Origin: Gammaproteobacteria bacterium
Lineage (GTDB): Bacteria > Pseudomonadota > Gammaproteobacteria > JAPPPA01
Direction of reading: 5' to 3'
Assembly (NCBI GenBank): GCA_030425645.1
Contig: JAUHZK010000005.1
Span: 124,001-188,000 of the forward strand
Length of the DNA: 64,000 bases
This document shows positions 9,183 through 16,508 of this stretch, piece after piece. Within the stretch, counting starts at the first letter, position 1. The number at the start of each line of letters is the position of its first letter. A program made the position numbers and the translations under genes. Below the pieces are notes generated by a model. It saw only the letters and a program-made list of their open reading frames with translations, was not told the origin of the DNA and searched no databases.

Positions 9183-9890
9183 ATGAGTCGAGACAAAAGC
9201 GAAAAGTCGCGCCGCCGTAGCAAAGACGCCAAGCTGGAAACAGCGCCAAGCGGCGCCACGCCGGAAGCAGCCGGCAAGTCCAGCCGCAGCCGCGGCGACA
9301 CGCGCCAGCACTTAATTGATGCTGCCTTACGCCGCGTCGAGGCCGACCAAAACGGCATGGCTGGCATTAGCCTGCGCGAAGTAACCAAAGCCGCTGGCGT
9401 TAGCCCCACCGCTTTCTATCGACACTTCTCCGACTTAGAAGAACTGGGCATGGCCGTACTGGAAGAGTCCAGTGACATGCTACGCCGCATGCTGCGCGAC
9501 GTCCGCAAAGCCCCTAACCCGGCGGAGATGATCAATAAGTCCACCGATATCTTTATTCGCTACGTATTAGAAAATCGCGCCATTTGGTTGCTACTGTCGC
9601 GTGAACGCGTTGGCGGATCAGCCCGTATTCGCGCCGCCATTCGCAATCAAATCAGCTACTTCACTACCGAGCTCGCGTCTGACCTACGGCTAATGAACGT
9701 ACTGCCGCAAATGACTCAAACCGATTTACAGCGGCTAGCGAACATGGTGATTTCACTGGCGATTAATCTAGTACCCGATATTCTTGACCTACCGAGCGAA
9801 CAACCACGCGAAGTAGAAGAACTAATGGCCGATATGAATAGCCAACTACAAATTTTAATTTTGGGTGCGGTTAACTGGAAACCGTCCTAA
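9183..9890 (+). CDS. desT: TetR-family regulator of unsaturated fatty acid synthesis (DesT/FabR-like)
   Basis: The regulator has 235 residues. Its N-terminal TetR helix-turn-helix (SLREVTKAAGVSPTAFYRHF) is very close to FabR/DesT, as is the continuation SDLEELGMAVLEESSDMLRRM. Family knowledge: these repressors sense the unsaturated/saturated acyl-CoA ratio and control desaturase or fabAB genes. It is divergent from desC-desB and a good palindrome lies between them. The ATG at 9183 has GGGA about seven bases upstream; an in-frame ATG at 9171 has no visible ribosome site. The first 40 residues are a basic, Ser/Arg-rich extension. Confidence 0.85.
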   Translation: MSRDKSEKSRRRSKDAKLETAPSGATPEAAGKSSRSRGDTRQHLIDAALRRVEADQNGMAGISLREVTKAAGVSPTAFYRHFSDLEELGMAVLEESSDMLRRMLRDVRKAPNPAEMINKSTDIFIRYVLENRAIWLLLSRERVGGSARIRAAIRNQISYFTTELASDLRLMNVLPQMTQTDLQRLANMVISLAINLVPDILDLPSEQPREVEELMADMNSQLQILILGAVNWKPS

Positions 9891-9918
9891 GGCCAGCACG
9901 GCAACGCCGGAGACTCTT

Positions 9919-10287
9919 ATGAATACCCTCACTATCAGCCTACTCGCAGGCAACTTGGTACTTAGCTTTGTGCTATTCCTGCTTTGGCAACGCAGCGCCA
10001 AACAAACTAAAGCACTGACCGCTGAAACCGAAGCACTGCAACAAGCCAGCAACGCCATTCCCGCCGACCTTGACGCACTACTCGGCGAACAAGGCAAAAA
10101 ACTGATTACGGTCGAGATCCTCAACCCCATCGAACTCGCCACTGCTAAAACCGTATTCGCCAAACCGCTAGCCGGTATGTCGCCCGGTGCCATTAACGTG
10201 CTCGTCTACAAAGAAGCCCGCGACATCATCGCCCAACAACTCCCGGAGTTCGGCGTAAAAGCAGAAGTGAATATTCATAACGGCTAG
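9919..10287 (+). CDS. Small membrane-anchored conserved-type hypothetical protein
   Basis: I do not recognise a named family. The 122-residue product has one N-terminal transmembrane segment (about residues 5-22), a short coiled-coil-like helix, then a soluble domain with the sequences LITVEILNPIELA and GAINVLVYKEARDII. The ATG at 9919 has GGAG at 9909-9912; upstream in-frame starts would overlap the tetR gene. It follows tetR by 28 bases and may be co-transcribed with it. Confidence 0.7.
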   Translation: MNTLTISLLAGNLVLSFVLFLLWQRSAKQTKALTAETEALQQASNAIPADLDALLGEQGKKLITVEILNPIELATAKTVFAKPLAGMSPGAINVLVYKEARDIIAQQLPEFGVKAEVNIHNG

Positions 10288-10306
10288 CAGAACACTAATG
10301 CCCCGC

Positions 10307-10376
10307 CCTTCGACAAGCTCAGGACTAACGTTGTACGTATCGAACAATTCCCCGCTAGTCCTGAGCCTGTCGAAGG
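10307..10376. repeat. REP-like inverted repeat, second copy of the CTTCGACAAGCTCAGG family
   Basis: Arms at 10307-10327 and 10356-10376 are inverted copies with a single mismatch, sharing CTTCGACAAGCTCAGG, around a 28-base centre. The same core is in the element at 7654-7758. It lies between two small genes of the same direction and is AT-balanced, with no coding content. Confidence 0.85.
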
Positions 10377-10398
10377 ACCAATTAGCAGAGGCAATCCC

Positions 10399-10830
10399 AT
10401 GATAGAAATCGCACTCACCAGCACCGCATTACTAATAAGCACGACAGCGTTTATAGCCGTTTGGCAACAACGCCAAAGCCGCCTGCAAGCCGAACGCAAT
10501 CTACGTTACATAGCAGGCCGCCAAGCCGAACTCGTGCTGCTAGCAGAAAACCATCAGTTACTACTCGACACCCAAGAAATCCTAGAAGGCAGCATCGAAG
10601 GCACCACCGCCACCGTCCGCGCCATCCATAAAGGCATCGCCTCTATCCCCTTCGGCATACTCGAAGCCATCCCCGTTACCCGCGACACCACCCGCGTTGT
10701 CCGCGGCACCCACGACATCATCTCCGACGTGGTCTACAGCGGCATCAGCGCCGCCAATAAAACTAGCGGCAAAGTGATTCGAAAAGGGATCGGCAATATT
10801 GACCCAGAAAATCAGTCTGATGGCCCATAA
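10399..10830 (+). CDS. Hypothetical protein with one N-terminal membrane segment
   Basis: The 143-residue product is not recognised. Residues 5-22 are hydrophobic, residues about 30-70 look like an amphipathic helix or coiled coil, and the C-terminal half is rich in Thr, Val and Ile with alternating charged residues. The ATG is preceded by GAGGCAATCCC, a plausible ribosome site. It is separated from the preceding small membrane protein by a REP-like element. The two proteins share the same architecture (membrane anchor plus coil), suggesting a related envelope role, but this is inference. Confidence 0.65.
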   Translation: MIEIALTSTALLISTTAFIAVWQQRQSRLQAERNLRYIAGRQAELVLLAENHQLLLDTQEILEGSIEGTTATVRAIHKGIASIPFGILEAIPVTRDTTRVVRGTHDIISDVVYSGISAANKTSGKVIRKGIGNIDPENQSDGP

Positions 10831-10857
10831 AGAGTTCAGCTTCGTGGCCTAAACACT

Positions 10858-11700
10858 ATGGGAAAGTACTCCAAATCTCTATCCCAGCGAGTTTCCGTTC
10901 GTGGACCTAAGGTCGGCTATTGCGTTATATGTGGGGCGCATGGAGCGCTTACCCGAGATCACGTCCCTCCAAAGGGCTGCAACAACTTTAAAGACACTGA
11001 ACTAAGATTTATCGTAAATGAGAGTACAAGCAAGGCCTCTCACTCACAACGCGGCACTGCATTTAGAAGTATTTGTTCTCAGTGCAACAACGAACGCTTA
11101 GGGGCCAAATACGACCCAGCTCTTATCAAGTGGGTTAACGAGATTAGCGCTCAAGTTACAGCGGCGCAGTCAAGCAACCTTGTGTTGCCTAGTCATATTC
11201 ATTCATGGATAAAGCCTCAACGTGTAGGCCGAGCCATTGTGGGACACCTGTTGGCGGCAAATTCCACAGAGCAAACAAACGCCCCAGCACAAACCAATCA
11301 CATGGACGAACCATTAAGAGAGTATTTTCTCAATCCATCCGCTCCATTTCCTGAATGTTATGAGCTTCACTACTGGCCCTACCCTTACAGGGCACAGGTT
11401 GTAGTCAAATACTTTTCAAAATTAAATATTTCAAACCGCCAAAAAATAATCGGGCACACAATTAAGTTTCCTCCTCTTGGGTTTATGCTCACCTACACTC
11501 AGTCAGACAACAAACAACACAATGGCCAGTTAAACGCTCCCAAGCTGATAACTCAAAAAGATATGGAAATAGACGAACTCAGCCTAAGCAGCTTGAACCT
11601 ATTCCAAATCCCTAGCGGGGATTTCCCAGAGTTTCCTTATGACAACGAAGTTGTTGCTCACAACCGAAACCAAGGCTACAAAGCAACACCACATGGTTAA
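10858..11700 (+). CDS. HNH-like zinc-finger protein, putative nuclease
   Basis: The 280-residue protein has an N-terminal HNH/Cys4 module: Cys22-x2-Cys25, then TRDHVPPKG with Asp34-His35, then Cys73-x2-Cys76-Asn-Asn. This order fits HNH endonucleases in which two Cys pairs hold a zinc ion and DH supplies the metal-binding catalytic His. The remaining 200 residues match nothing I know. Codon use is AT-richer than in neighbours (many AAA, ATT, TTT codons), suggesting recent transfer. It stands alone, without a methylase or restriction partner, so a defence role is only a possibility. Confidence 0.65.
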   Translation: MGKYSKSLSQRVSVRGPKVGYCVICGAHGALTRDHVPPKGCNNFKDTELRFIVNESTSKASHSQRGTAFRSICSQCNNERLGAKYDPALIKWVNEISAQVTAAQSSNLVLPSHIHSWIKPQRVGRAIVGHLLAANSTEQTNAPAQTNHMDEPLREYFLNPSAPFPECYELHYWPYPYRAQVVVKYFSKLNISNRQKIIGHTIKFPPLGFMLTYTQSDNKQHNGQLNAPKLITQKDMEIDELSLSSLNLFQIPSGDFPEFPYDNEVVAHNRNQGYKATPHG

Positions 11701-11735
11701 AGGGGTCCGGTTAAAGGGGGCTGAGTCCTTTAACC
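11695..11735. terminator. Hairpin between convergent HNH and oxygenase genes
   Basis: GGTTAAAGG (11709-11717) pairs with CCTTTAACC (11727-11735). A direct copy, GGTTAAAGGGG, begins at 11695 and overlaps the HNH gene's stop codon. The hairpin lies between two convergent genes and may stop transcription in both directions, although no long T tract follows. Confidence 0.45.
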
Positions 11736-11747
11736 CTACTCGCATAG

Positions 11748-12803
11748 CTAAACGTACTCGCCTTTATAGCGTCCAACTTGGCCCTGGTTGTCACTATGGA
11801 ACGGGCAACCTTCCCACGGCAAATCCAAGTCATCCTTAGTTTCTTGATAACGCTTGCTGGCTTGGCTGGTGCCGGCGCCAACGTATTCCACTTCGGCTTT
11901 GGGGCAGCCTTGGTATTCACTTACGTAATGGTCTTTTAGCAAGTTACCAACGCGGTTGAAGCTGGGCAGGTAGATGGCCCTGAGCGATACCACTCGTAGC
12001 AAGGTTCGCAACAAGCCAGCGAATAACCACTCGCCTTTCATGCTTTGCTCGCCCACCGATTCACGGGTTGTTTTGGGCATAGACAGAACCAAGAATCGAC
12101 GGCCTAGCGGCGCGAAGATTCGCTTCCAGCCAGAGAAGTTTTTTTCTAAAAAGTTCTGCTCGAAGGTTTGGTAGTAATGCCGTACGTCTGGGTTACCAGC
12201 GGGAATATAGTCGTGGGGAATTGGGCCTTGTTCTTTGTCGTAGATAAAGTCGATCATGTCTTGGTAGCTGTTGGGCATACCTTTGATTTTCATGTCGCTG
12301 AAAATCTCGCTCCACAGCAGGTGCATGGATTGCTCGAACTTGTCTGAGTATTGTCGCAGCACTTTGAATTGGCTGTATTCGCCGTAAATGGTTTTCTCGG
12401 CCACGGTAAGGAAGGAGGCGAATTTAATACCGGCTCTAAATAGCGAGCGCTGGTTAATGTAGTCCGGGTACATGGCGTGCATGTAGTTCATCTTGCGGAT
12501 GGCTTCTTCATACTCTTCGCGGTTTTGGTGATTGAAGAAGGTAGAAAAGATGATGTTTTGGTCACACATGCGTTTTTCGGTTTTCTTCATAAACGTGCCT
12601 TTGCCCTTGCGGTACAGCACGGGGAAATCTTCTGGCGGCACGCTAGATTGCAGAACGGTGGAATAGATCAGCAAATCAAAGATGACGCGATAGCTGGGAA
12701 TAATGCGGTTAACGCAGAGGTAGACGATTTCGCGGTAGTCGGTTTCTGGGTTTAGCTCATCCAAACGGCGATGGGTTTGGTAAAACGGTTCAATCTTTCG
12801 CAT
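11748..12803 (-). CDS. MpaB/rubber-oxygenase-like (DUF2236-type) putative oxygenase
   Basis: The 351-residue protein is largely helical. By eye its central part (MNYMHAMYPDYI, then FLTVAEKTIYGEY and the LWSEIFSDMKIKGMPNSY stretch) resembles the haem-dependent MpaB/latex-clearing-protein domain, in which a conserved Arg and His bind haem b and a following motif reads W-x-G-x-x-MGI-x-IP-x-S. I could not verify the haem His. The C-terminal 60 residues carry two Cys (GCPKAEVEYV, WEGCPFHS). It is divergent from an AraC gene with an operator-like repeat between, so it is probably the target of that regulator. Family assignment is tentative. Confidence 0.55.
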   Translation of the reverse strand: MRKIEPFYQTHRRLDELNPETDYREIVYLCVNRIIPSYRVIFDLLIYSTVLQSSVPPEDFPVLYRKGKGTFMKKTEKRMCDQNIIFSTFFNHQNREEYEEAIRKMNYMHAMYPDYINQRSLFRAGIKFASFLTVAEKTIYGEYSQFKVLRQYSDKFEQSMHLLWSEIFSDMKIKGMPNSYQDMIDFIYDKEQGPIPHDYIPAGNPDVRHYYQTFEQNFLEKNFSGWKRIFAPLGRRFLVLSMPKTTRESVGEQSMKGEWLFAGLLRTLLRVVSLRAIYLPSFNRVGNLLKDHYVSEYQGCPKAEVEYVGAGTSQASKRYQETKDDLDLPWEGCPFHSDNQGQVGRYKGEYV

Positions 12804-12869
12804 GGCTACATTCCTGCCGCGGCTAATTTCTGATGAATACAGATTGCCGCGAAGACCCTATGCAAAACA

Positions 12870-12906
12870 GGACATTTTTTGACACAAAGGGGACATTTAA
12901 AGACAC
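12870..12906. promoter_or_regulatory. AraC-type operator: two direct repeats 21 bp apart
   Basis: GGACATTTTTTGACAC (12870-12885) and GGACATTTAAAGACAC (12891-12906) are direct repeats starting exactly 21 bases apart, two helical turns, the usual geometry of AraC/XylS binding sites. They lie between the putative oxygenase gene and the AraC gene, supporting coordinated control. They also argue that the AraC start is downstream at 12914. Confidence 0.7.
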
Positions 12907-12913
12907 TAGGCAA

Positions 12914-13957
12914 ATGGCCGTTACCCCAAGCAGCGCTTTAGACGAACCGAACATTCCCACTACCTACACGCAGCTGGTAGCGCGGGAGCTGGGCTTGCAG
13001 TTGAAGGATATTCCACAACTATTGGCCAATACCTCGCTCTCTGCCGAAGCACTGTTGGCAGACAACACCCAACTAAGCACGACCCAGCAGTTACGCATTA
13101 TTGATAACGCTTTAGCGCTAACCGACGACCCAATCTTCGGCCTAACGCTAGGCCAGCAAATGGGGCCGTCTACACACGGTGCCTTGGGTTTTCTGGCCAA
13201 TACCAGCGCCACCTTAATGCAGGCATTTCAGGCGCTCACGGCCTACTCACCTACGCGCATGAACTTTGTGCGTTTGGAGTTTAATCCCCAACCTGAAGAA
13301 ACCATATTCAAATGCCACTTTGATATTGAGCTAAGTCCAGAGGCACTGCGTTGCCTGTCTGAAATGTGCGCGATGGTGATGTTTGCATGCGCCGAAACCA
13401 TTTTGGGCCGCCCTGCGCATGAGATAGAAATTGGCTTTTCCTACCCCAAGCCAAGGCACGGCGACCGCTATTCCGAATTTTTGCCCGGCGAAGTGAAATT
13501 TGGCATGGGCGAGTTAGTGGCACGCCTACCCACCGCGCTAATGGAAGCAGAAAATGCGGCTGCGAACCGCGAAGCCTATTTAATGGCAAAAGCGCAATGC
13601 GACCGCATGCTCTCGCAACTCAATAGCAGCGCCAACAGCTACCAATTCAAGATTGAGAAGTTAATGCTTTCCAACCCGGCGGGCGTGCCTTCGGAAGAAG
13701 AAGTCGCCGCTGCGTTGTTTATGAGCAAACGCACACTGGCACGGCACCTAAAAACCGAAGGCAGCAGCTTTCGCCAAATTAGAGACAGCATTCTGGCGCG
13801 CCAAGCAGCAAGTTATTTGCGCGATAACCGCCTGCCGGTAGAAACTGTAGCAACGCTGCTCAACTACCACGACAGCGCCAGCTTTCGCCGTGCCTTCAAA
13901 CGCTGGTACGGTGTTACACCAAAGACCTACAAACAACAATCCAACTCGCCCGACTAA
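12914..13957 (+). CDS. AraC-family transcriptional regulator (Arabinose_bd-type sensor domain)
   Basis: The 347-residue regulator has an N-terminal domain of the type seen in OruR-like AraC regulators (IPTTYTQLVARELGL, GPSTHGALGFLANTSATL) and a C-terminal double helix-turn-helix ending SASFRRAFKRWYGVTPKTYK. The start at 12914 is chosen because upstream ATGs at 12833 and 12860 would make the operator-like repeats coding and because family members begin near this point; the ribosome site (AGG) is weak, so 12860 remains possible. It probably activates the divergent putative oxygenase gene, and perhaps the ABA4-like gene 12 bases downstream. The inducer is unknown. Confidence 0.85.
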   Translation: MAVTPSSALDEPNIPTTYTQLVARELGLQLKDIPQLLANTSLSAEALLADNTQLSTTQQLRIIDNALALTDDPIFGLTLGQQMGPSTHGALGFLANTSATLMQAFQALTAYSPTRMNFVRLEFNPQPEETIFKCHFDIELSPEALRCLSEMCAMVMFACAETILGRPAHEIEIGFSYPKPRHGDRYSEFLPGEVKFGMGELVARLPTALMEAENAAANREAYLMAKAQCDRMLSQLNSSANSYQFKIEKLMLSNPAGVPSEEEVAAALFMSKRTLARHLKTEGSSFRQIRDSILARQAASYLRDNRLPVETVATLLNYHDSASFRRAFKRWYGVTPKTYKQQSNSPD

Positions 13958-13969
13958 GACATCCTCGCC

Positions 13970-14407
13970 ATGAAATCATCAAGCTTCCTAAATATAACTT
14001 TTCAGTTCGCTAGTTTTTTCGCCATGGCAGCATGGCTGGCGATTTTTGTATTTCCTAGCTGGACGGTCGCCAATCTAAACCTCATGGTCATACCGGTAGC
14101 CATGCTCTGCTTGATCTATGTGCTAACACTATTTATCGGTGGGCGCTTTGACGAACCCGGCAGCAAACCACGCGGCCATTTTTTCAGCATGGGCGGCGTA
14201 TTAAAATTATTCCAACACCCGCGCGCGGTGTTAGTGGGCTGGGTACACTTTTTGGCCTTTGACCTTGTCGTCGGTCTGGGTATTTTGGTCGATGCCTCGC
14301 AACAGGGCTTTGAACACTGGTGGATATTACCCAGCCTATTTTTAACTCTTATGCTCGGTCCAGCGGGTTTGCTGAGCTATTTAGGGCTCCGTTTCCTACT
14401 TATCTAA
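13970..14407 (+). CDS. ABA4-like (DUF4281) integral membrane protein
   Basis: The 145-residue protein has four predicted membrane segments. The sequences GGVLKLFQHPRAVLVGWVHFLAFDLVVGLGI and LMLGPAGLLSYLGLR match the ABA4-like family, named after a plant protein required for neoxanthin formation; the bacterial role is not established. It starts 12 bases after the AraC gene and is likely co-transcribed. The conserved His and Asp residues lie within membrane segments, which is consistent with an enzyme but does not prove it. Confidence 0.75.
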   Translation: MKSSSFLNITFQFASFFAMAAWLAIFVFPSWTVANLNLMVIPVAMLCLIYVLTLFIGGRFDEPGSKPRGHFFSMGGVLKLFQHPRAVLVGWVHFLAFDLVVGLGILVDASQQGFEHWWILPSLFLTLMLGPAGLLSYLGLRFLLI

Positions 14408-14425
14408 ACGCGTCATAATTTATTC

Positions 14426-14440
14426 GCAATAACTTATTGC
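14426..14440. promoter_or_regulatory. Perfect 7-1-7 palindrome beside the Fur box
   Basis: GCAATAACTTATTGC is a perfect inverted repeat with a one-base centre, placed 18 bases before the Fur-like box. It could be a second, degenerate Fur site or another regulator's operator; similarity to the Fur consensus is poor. Confidence 0.35.
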
Positions 14441-14443
14441 AAA

Positions 14444-14458
14444 TAAGAATCATTATCA
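14444..14458 (+). promoter_or_regulatory. Fur box upstream of the hemP unit
   Basis: TAAGAATCATTATCA matches the 7-1-7 Fur consensus TGATAATNATTATCA at 12 of 14 defined positions. It lies about 90 bases upstream of the first gene of the small HemP unit, the expected place for iron-dependent repression of haem uptake. Confidence 0.8.
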
Positions 14459-14545
14459 TTTAAGCTATTGTGCAACACGATAGCTAGCTAACCGCGACGC
14501 CCGTTTACTTACCTTGTTTTCTTACCTGCCAACGGAGGAAACCTT

Positions 14546-14788
14546 ATGGCATGCACGATACAAGCGCGGCCCCACTTCACTCACCCAGTCGACGGAGAGC
14601 CACGGTTACAAGTTTTAGATAATCATTCTGGCCATTTACGGATGGCCTGGAAACCCAGCAAAAAACAGAGCGAGCTAGATGCCGGTGATGTGAAATCACT
14701 GTTCCGCTCCTTGCTGGGCGTCAGCACTATCGAACCCAAAGCCCATAAACAAGACGCGAACAACCCAAGCTCAAGAGGCAACTTATGA
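14546..14788 (+). CDS. Small hypothetical protein upstream of HemP
   Basis: The 80-residue product has no recognised domain. It has a short predicted beta segment (RLQVLDNHSGHLRMAWKP) and a charged C-terminus. ATG at 14546 follows GGAGGAAACCTT, a good ribosome site, so it is probably real. Its stop overlaps the hemP start in ATGA (14785-14788), implying translational coupling, and the shared Fur box suggests an iron- or haem-related role. Confidence 0.6.
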   Translation: MACTIQARPHFTHPVDGEPRLQVLDNHSGHLRMAWKPSKKQSELDAGDVKSLFRSLLGVSTIEPKAHKQDANNPSSRGNL

Positions 14789-14952
14789 ACAACACATCGC
14801 CACAATCCAACCCCACTCGCGGCACCGACAACAGTCGCCGCATTAACAGCCAAAGCTTGCTCGCAGGCGCAAAGGAAATTTTGATCCAACACGCAGACCA
14901 GATATACCGCCTACGCGAAACACGCAGTGGCAAATTGATTATGCATAAGTAA
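14785..14952 (+). CDS. hemP: Hemin uptake protein HemP
   Basis: The 55-residue product contains the HemP core RRINSQSLLAGAKEILI followed by YRLRETRSGKLIMHK, the short sequence typical of this family. Family knowledge: HemP/HmuP is a small protein that accompanies haem-uptake loci and in Burkholderia/Bradyrhizobium relatives acts as an activator of the haem receptor gene. It overlaps the preceding gene by four bases and lies under a Fur-like box. No haem receptor or transporter gene is next to it; bd-oxidase genes follow instead. Confidence 0.85.
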   Translation: MNNTSPQSNPTRGTDNSRRINSQSLLAGAKEILIQHADQIYRLRETRSGKLIMHK

Positions 14953-15108
14953 ACTCCACGACAAGCACTCCCGGGGCCAGCCAACCGCCAAGCCCATTCA
15001 ATCAATGACCTTTGCTGCAACGCAGCATTGTCAGTAAAACCAAGGACATAAACCCCGCTGCGCCCTATTCTGGTGCACACTATTCCACTACAAACAAAGG
15101 GGTTTGCT

Positions 15109-16494
15109 ATGGAACTCGATGCGCTACTTCTCTCGCGTATTCAATTTGCCTTCACTATTGGCTATCACATTATTTTCCCGTCGCTCAGTATTGGTCTCGC
15201 CTTCTTTTTGGCGATCTTAGAGGGCCTTGAACTGCGGGCTAAATCACCCGAACGTAAACAAACCTACCGCCGTGCCTACGACTTCTGGCTGCGCTTTTTC
15301 GCGCTGAGTTTTGGTATGGGCGTAGTGTCTGGCGTGGTGCTGTCTTACGAGATTGGTACTAACTGGGGCCGCTTCTCGGAAATCGCCGGCCCAGTGGTGG
15401 GCCCGCTCATGAGTTTTGAAGTCCTAAGCGCCTTTTTCTTAGAGGCAGGCTTCCTTGGCATTATGTTGTTGGGCCGCAATCGCGTTGGCCCCAAGGTGCA
15501 TTACTTCTCTACCTGCATGGTCAGCCTTGGCACCATGATCTCGGCCTTCTGGATTCTGTCGGCCAACAGCTTTATGCATACCCCTGCCGGCTTTGAAATT
15601 GTGGACGGCATCGTCATGCCAGTGGACTGGTGGGCGATTGTGTTCAACCCCAGCTTCCCTTATCGCTATTTCCATATGGTGGTCGCCGCACTGTTGTCGA
15701 CCAGCTTTGTGATTGCCGCGGTGGGCGCTTGGTATGTCATTCATAACCGCCAGGTCGACTTTGGCAAAGACTTAATGAAAACCGGCCTCCTAGCAGCCGC
15801 CGTGTTAGCGCCAACCCAAGTGGTAATTGGCGATTTACACGGCCTTAACACCTTGGAGCATCAGCCGATTAAAGTCGCAGCGATGGAAGGCCACTGGCAA
15901 ACCGGCGGCGAAGTACCCTTGCTGCTATTCGCATGGCCGGATGAAGCAGCCGAAGAAAACCATTTTGAAATCGGCATTCCTAAACTCGCCAGCCTAATTC
16001 TTACGCATGACCCGGCTGGTGAACTAGAAGGCTTAACCAGCGTGCCGGCTGAAGACCGCCCGCCGGTAGCGCCGGTATTCTTTAGCTTCCGCCTCATGGT
16101 GGGCTTGGGCATGTTAATGCTGGGGCTAGCATGGCTAGGCATGTTTAAGTGGTGGCGCGGCACCCTAGGTAATAACGATTGGTTTGCCACCGTTATTCGC
16201 TTCTGCTCACCGATTGGCTTTGTCGCCATTTTGGCGGGCTGGGTGGTGACTGAAGTTGGCCGCCAGCCTTGGACCGTGACTGGTCTACTACGCACTAGTG
16301 GCGCATCGTCCTTAGTGCCCGGGCAGGAGGTCGCCTTTACCTTGTTAGCATTTGTGGTGGTTTATTCGGTGCTATTTGTGGCCTTTGTGCTGTTCTTCCG
16401 CCACTTGTTACGCAAAGGGCCGGGCAGTTTGACCACCGAATCTTTACCGCATCAAGGTAACGCTCGCCCTGCCTTCTTGGCTGGTCGAGACTAA
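15109..16494 (+). CDS. cydA: Cytochrome bd-type quinol oxidase subunit I (CIO type)
   Basis: The 461-residue membrane subunit oxidises quinol and reduces O2. The haem-ligand His20 lies in FTIGYHIIFP, and GRQPW is at residues 384-388. The length (461 against about 520 in E. coli CydA) and short Q loop fit the cyanide-insensitive CioA subgroup. The start is ATG at 15109, with AGGGG about seven bases upstream; the longer frame from 15073 adds residues absent from the family. CydB follows after 14 bases. The preceding 150 bases hold only a small GCTGC/GCAGC hairpin. Confidence 0.95.
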   Translation: MELDALLLSRIQFAFTIGYHIIFPSLSIGLAFFLAILEGLELRAKSPERKQTYRRAYDFWLRFFALSFGMGVVSGVVLSYEIGTNWGRFSEIAGPVVGPLMSFEVLSAFFLEAGFLGIMLLGRNRVGPKVHYFSTCMVSLGTMISAFWILSANSFMHTPAGFEIVDGIVMPVDWWAIVFNPSFPYRYFHMVVAALLSTSFVIAAVGAWYVIHNRQVDFGKDLMKTGLLAAAVLAPTQVVIGDLHGLNTLEHQPIKVAAMEGHWQTGGEVPLLLFAWPDEAAEENHFEIGIPKLASLILTHDPAGELEGLTSVPAEDRPPVAPVFFSFRLMVGLGMLMLGLAWLGMFKWWRGTLGNNDWFATVIRFCSPIGFVAILAGWVVTEVGRQPWTVTGLLRTSGASSLVPGQEVAFTLLAFVVVYSVLFVAFVLFFRHLLRKGPGSLTTESLPHQGNARPAFLAGRD

Positions 16495-16508
16495 GGGAGG
16501 CCGTTGCA

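Noticed and set aside
10858-11700. Restriction-modification or defence island
   Set aside because: The HNH-type gene has no methylase, helicase or toxin-antitoxin partner nearby, so only a single-gene possibility is kept.
12477-12755. 92-codon frame opposite the MpaB-like gene
   Set aside because: Composition is that of an antisense shadow; no ribosome site or homology by eye.
14426-14440. Second Fur box
   Set aside because: Although a perfect palindrome with 7-1-7 layout, it shares too few positions with the Fur consensus.
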